DNA from: Oxalobacter formigenes | GTDB lineage: Bacteria; Pseudomonadota; Gammaproteobacteria; Burkholderiales; Burkholderiaceae_D | Length of the DNA: 64,000 nt | Direction: 5' to 3' (one strand) | Assembly: GCF_027158485.1 (NCBI RefSeq) | Contig: NZ_JAMKYJ010000013.1 | Shown: positions 62,293 through 64,000 of the stretch, one piece after another | How positions within the stretch are numbered: position 1 is the stretch's first letter | How the letters are laid out: every line of letters starts with the position of its first letter | The notes under the pieces: generated by a model | What the model was told of the DNA's origin: nothing | The model's database searches: none | The model's input: the letters and a program-made list of their open reading frames with translations, nothing else | Position numbers and translations under genes: made by a program

Positions 62293-63597
62293 ATGCACTA
62301 TCGTTCTGCCATACCTGTTTTAGTCGGATGCCTGTTTGCCACCAATGTTCTTGCGGCCGACCTGATGCAAACCTACATGGAAGCCCTTGCCAACGATCCT
62401 CAATACGCCAGTGCAAGAGCGTCATTGATGGCCGGTCAGGAAAAAAGCACACAGGGACTGGCAAAACTGTTGCCAAATCTTTCCGCATCAGGTGGTTATG
62501 GACGAAACTGGTTCGAAGGACTGAACTATAACGAAAACAAATACACCATCGCGCTGACCCAACCGATTTTCAACTGGGCCAATTACCAGAATTACGAAAC
62601 AAGCAAACTGCAGGTATCCATCTCTGAAGCCCAGTTTGCACAGGCACAGCAGGATCTGATGATGCGTGTGTCGCAAGCTTATTTCGATATATTGGCTGCT
62701 GAAGACGTCGTCACTTTCGCCAAGGCACAGAAAGCTGCTGTTGCCCAGCAGCTCGAATTGGCAAAGCGCAGTTTTCAGGTCGGAACAACGACGATTACGG
62801 ATACCCATGAAGCGCAGGCCCGCTACAATCTGGCTGAAGCAGATGAAATCAGCGCCTTGAACGATCTTGAAGTCAAACGGACCGCTCTGGAACAGATTAT
62901 CGGCCACCCGCCGGGCGAACTGGACCCGCTGAAAAAAGGCGTCAAACTCTCCGCCCCGGAACCGAATGTGATGACATCATGGGTCAGCTCTGCTGAAAAC
63001 CAGAATTATCAGGTCGTTCAGTATCGTCTGTCTCGTGAAGTTGCCAAACGAAACATTAAAGCCACTCAAGCTGGTCACATGCCTACTGTCGATCTGGTCG
63101 CTTCATACAACCATACCAACCGCGATCAGTACATGATCGACACCAATGGCGGAATCCAGACCTTCAACACGCAAAAAGTGGTCGGCGTGCAATGGAACAT
63201 CCCGCTTTTTTCCGGTTTCGAAGTCACCAGCAAGGTAAAGGAAGCGGTCTCTCTGGAAGACAAGGCCCGAAACGATCTGGAAGCGTCACGCCGCAGTGCC
63301 GCCCAGCTGGCACGCCAATCCTATCTCGGAGTGAACAACGGCCTTTCGCAGGTCAGGGCACTTGAAGCTGCCGAAGTCGCCAGCTTGTCATCCCTTGAAG
63401 CCAACAAGCTCGGTTATGAAGTCGGTGTCCGTATCAATATCGATGTGTTGAACGCCGAACAACAGGTCTTCATGACGAGACGCGATTTGACCAATGCGCG
63501 CAACAATACCATCATCAACGGACTCCGACTGAAACAGGCCGCCGGAACATTGAATGAAGATGATTTGAAGAGAGTAAATCTGCTTTTAAAGAAATAA
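62293..63597 (+). CDS. tolC: TolC-family outer-membrane channel
   Basis: Outer-membrane exit duct for type I secretion and multidrug efflux, 434 residues. The signal peptide ends NVLAA/D near 22. The family opening DLMQTYMEALANDPQYASARA and two structural repeats (about 30-210 and 235-425) are present. It is not a lipoprotein, unlike the channel at 60.1 kb, and no adaptor or pump gene is adjacent, so it likely serves several systems. The betaproteobacterial pair with the methyltransferase supports the call. Confidence 0.93.
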   Translation: MHYRSAIPVLVGCLFATNVLAADLMQTYMEALANDPQYASARASLMAGQEKSTQGLAKLLPNLSASGGYGRNWFEGLNYNENKYTIALTQPIFNWANYQNYETSKLQVSISEAQFAQAQQDLMMRVSQAYFDILAAEDVVTFAKAQKAAVAQQLELAKRSFQVGTTTITDTHEAQARYNLAEADEISALNDLEVKRTALEQIIGHPPGELDPLKKGVKLSAPEPNVMTSWVSSAENQNYQVVQYRLSREVAKRNIKATQAGHMPTVDLVASYNHTNRDQYMIDTNGGIQTFNTQKVVGVQWNIPLFSGFEVTSKVKEAVSLEDKARNDLEASRRSAAQLARQSYLGVNNGLSQVRALEAAEVASLSSLEANKLGYEVGVRINIDVLNAEQQVFMTRRDLTNARNNTIINGLRLKQAAGTLNEDDLKRVNLLLKK

Positions 63598-63602
63598 CAG
63601 CC

Positions 63603-63631
63603 TTGTCTCTTTTCAGGGAATTTCGTATAAT
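63603..63631 (+). promoter_or_regulatory. tRNA-His promoter
   Basis: TTGTCT (63603-63608) and a perfect TATAAT (63626-63631) are 17 bases apart; the predicted start near 63638 gives a 40-base leader before the tRNA. It begins right after the tolC stop. Confidence 0.65.
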
Positions 63632-63677
63632 CTCAAATTCGTTGAAATATTCAGTCTGCTAGAATATTTTCATCAAT

Positions 63678-63754
63678 GGTGGACGTAGCTCAGTTGGTAG
63701 AGTCCAGGATTGTGATTCCTGTTGTCGTGGGTTCGAGCCCCATCGTCCACCCCA
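63678..63754 (+). tRNA. tRNA-His (GTG)
   Basis: Cloverleaf: acceptor GTGGACG (63679-63685) pairs with CGTCCAC (63744-63750); anticodon stem CAGGA/TCCTG with anticodon GTG at 63712-63714; TPsiC loop GGTTCGAGCCC. The extra G at position -1 (63678) opposite discriminator C (63751) is the tRNA-His identity mark. CCA is encoded (63752-63754). Confidence 0.97.
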
Positions 63755-63826
63755 TAAAATCAATAACTTACCAGTCGCCTGAATTTTTTTGGAAGATAAA
63801 TTCCAAAATTTTGGAAGATGATTCGC

Positions 63827-63857
63827 AAAAAAGCCGACAAAACGCGTTGGCTTTTTT
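63827..63857 (+). terminator. Terminator downstream of tRNA-His
   Basis: AAAAAAGCC (63827-63835) pairs with GGCTTTTTT (63849-63857) with a 13-base loop. It lies about 70 bases after the tRNA and probably ends its transcript. The bases from 63858 to 64000 show no gene. Confidence 0.75.
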
Positions 63858-64000
63858 ATTGGTTTTCCATTATAAATGTGGATAACTTTATTTAATTTGT
63901 TGTCCCACGAATACAAAAGAGCAACAATGCTTGTTGCTGCAACTTCATGCGCCAATTATGTCGTTAACTGATGTGATATGGCGGTTCGCGTAACCGTTTT

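Noticed and set aside
63659..63955. 98-codon frame antisense to tRNA-His
   Set aside because: It overlaps the tRNA and its terminator, a common false gene call at tRNA loci.
1..64000. CRISPR arrays, insertion sequences, prophage or toxin-antitoxin defence genes
   Set aside because: None were seen: no regularly spaced repeats, no transposase or integrase motifs. RatA is a START-domain housekeeping protein in this context, not evidence of a toxin-antitoxin pair.

Overview
The window looks like the chromosome of a betaproteobacterium of the order Burkholderiales, most probably the Oxalobacteraceae and possibly Oxalobacter itself. This is inferred from roughly 50% GC, the rplM-rpsI-argC-erpA block, the sigma factor/DUF3619/DUF3106 cassette, the ratA-rnfH pair next to smpB, and a strong formate/molybdenum theme. 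It was not checked by alignment. Genes are densely packed housekeeping or metabolic genes. I saw no insertion sequence, prophage, CRISPR array or rRNA.

Layout. 1-2.7 kb: peroxide defence (ahpC, ahpF) behind a 447-base leader with a Fur-like palindrome. 2.7-8.1 kb: a divergent SIR2 protein, thiM, then on the minus strand queH, a DUF4139 protein and metY. 8.1-19.8 kb: a molybdenum and formate dehydrogenase region. It holds fdhD-modE diverging from modABC across a near-ideal ModE operator, an aldehyde dehydrogenase, an E. coli FdhF-like formate dehydrogenase with Cys at the selenocysteine position plus HydN, a divergent 698-residue flavin/iron-sulfur oxidoreductase, and mobB. 19.8-30.6 kb: an orphan family 5 solute-binding protein, ribF-ileS-lspA, coaBC-dut-M48-like lipoprotein, a ZIP transporter and a LysE exporter. 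30.7-38.9 kb: rplM-rpsI, argC, erpA and a complete iscRSUA-hscBA-fdx-iscX operon with an IscR box. 39-41.8 kb: smpB, ratA-rnfH and the ECF sigma cassette. 42-45.6 kb: ilvB-ilvH-ilvC. 45.6-49.5 kb: nrdA-nrdB-yfaE of enterobacterial type on the minus strand. 50-56.4 kb: mutS, a secreted protein of uncertain function, recQ and uppP. 56.9-63.8 kb: macA-macB-outer-membrane lipoprotein, an isoaspartate methyltransferase, tolC and tRNA-His.

How the parts fit. ModABC imports molybdate under ModE control. MobB and FdhD mature the molybdenum cofactor enzyme. FdhF and HydN would oxidise formate, and the divergent flavoprotein is well placed to pass the electrons to NAD(P). Iron-sulfur supply comes from isc and erpA. 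Several genes (fdhF, hydN, nrdA, nrdB, yfaE) look more enterobacterial than betaproteobacterial. nrdA keeps every key cysteine at the E. coli residue number, which raises the possibility of transfer.

The most interesting items are the formate dehydrogenase/flavoprotein module and its undefined NAD(P)-linked partner, a second unexplained palindrome inside the modA promoter, a hairpin that buries the lspA ribosome binding site, an M48-like lipoprotein with a broken zinc site, and a promoter-embedded palindrome before metY. No clearly new defence or mobile system was found. The last 143 bases after the tRNA terminator show no gene.
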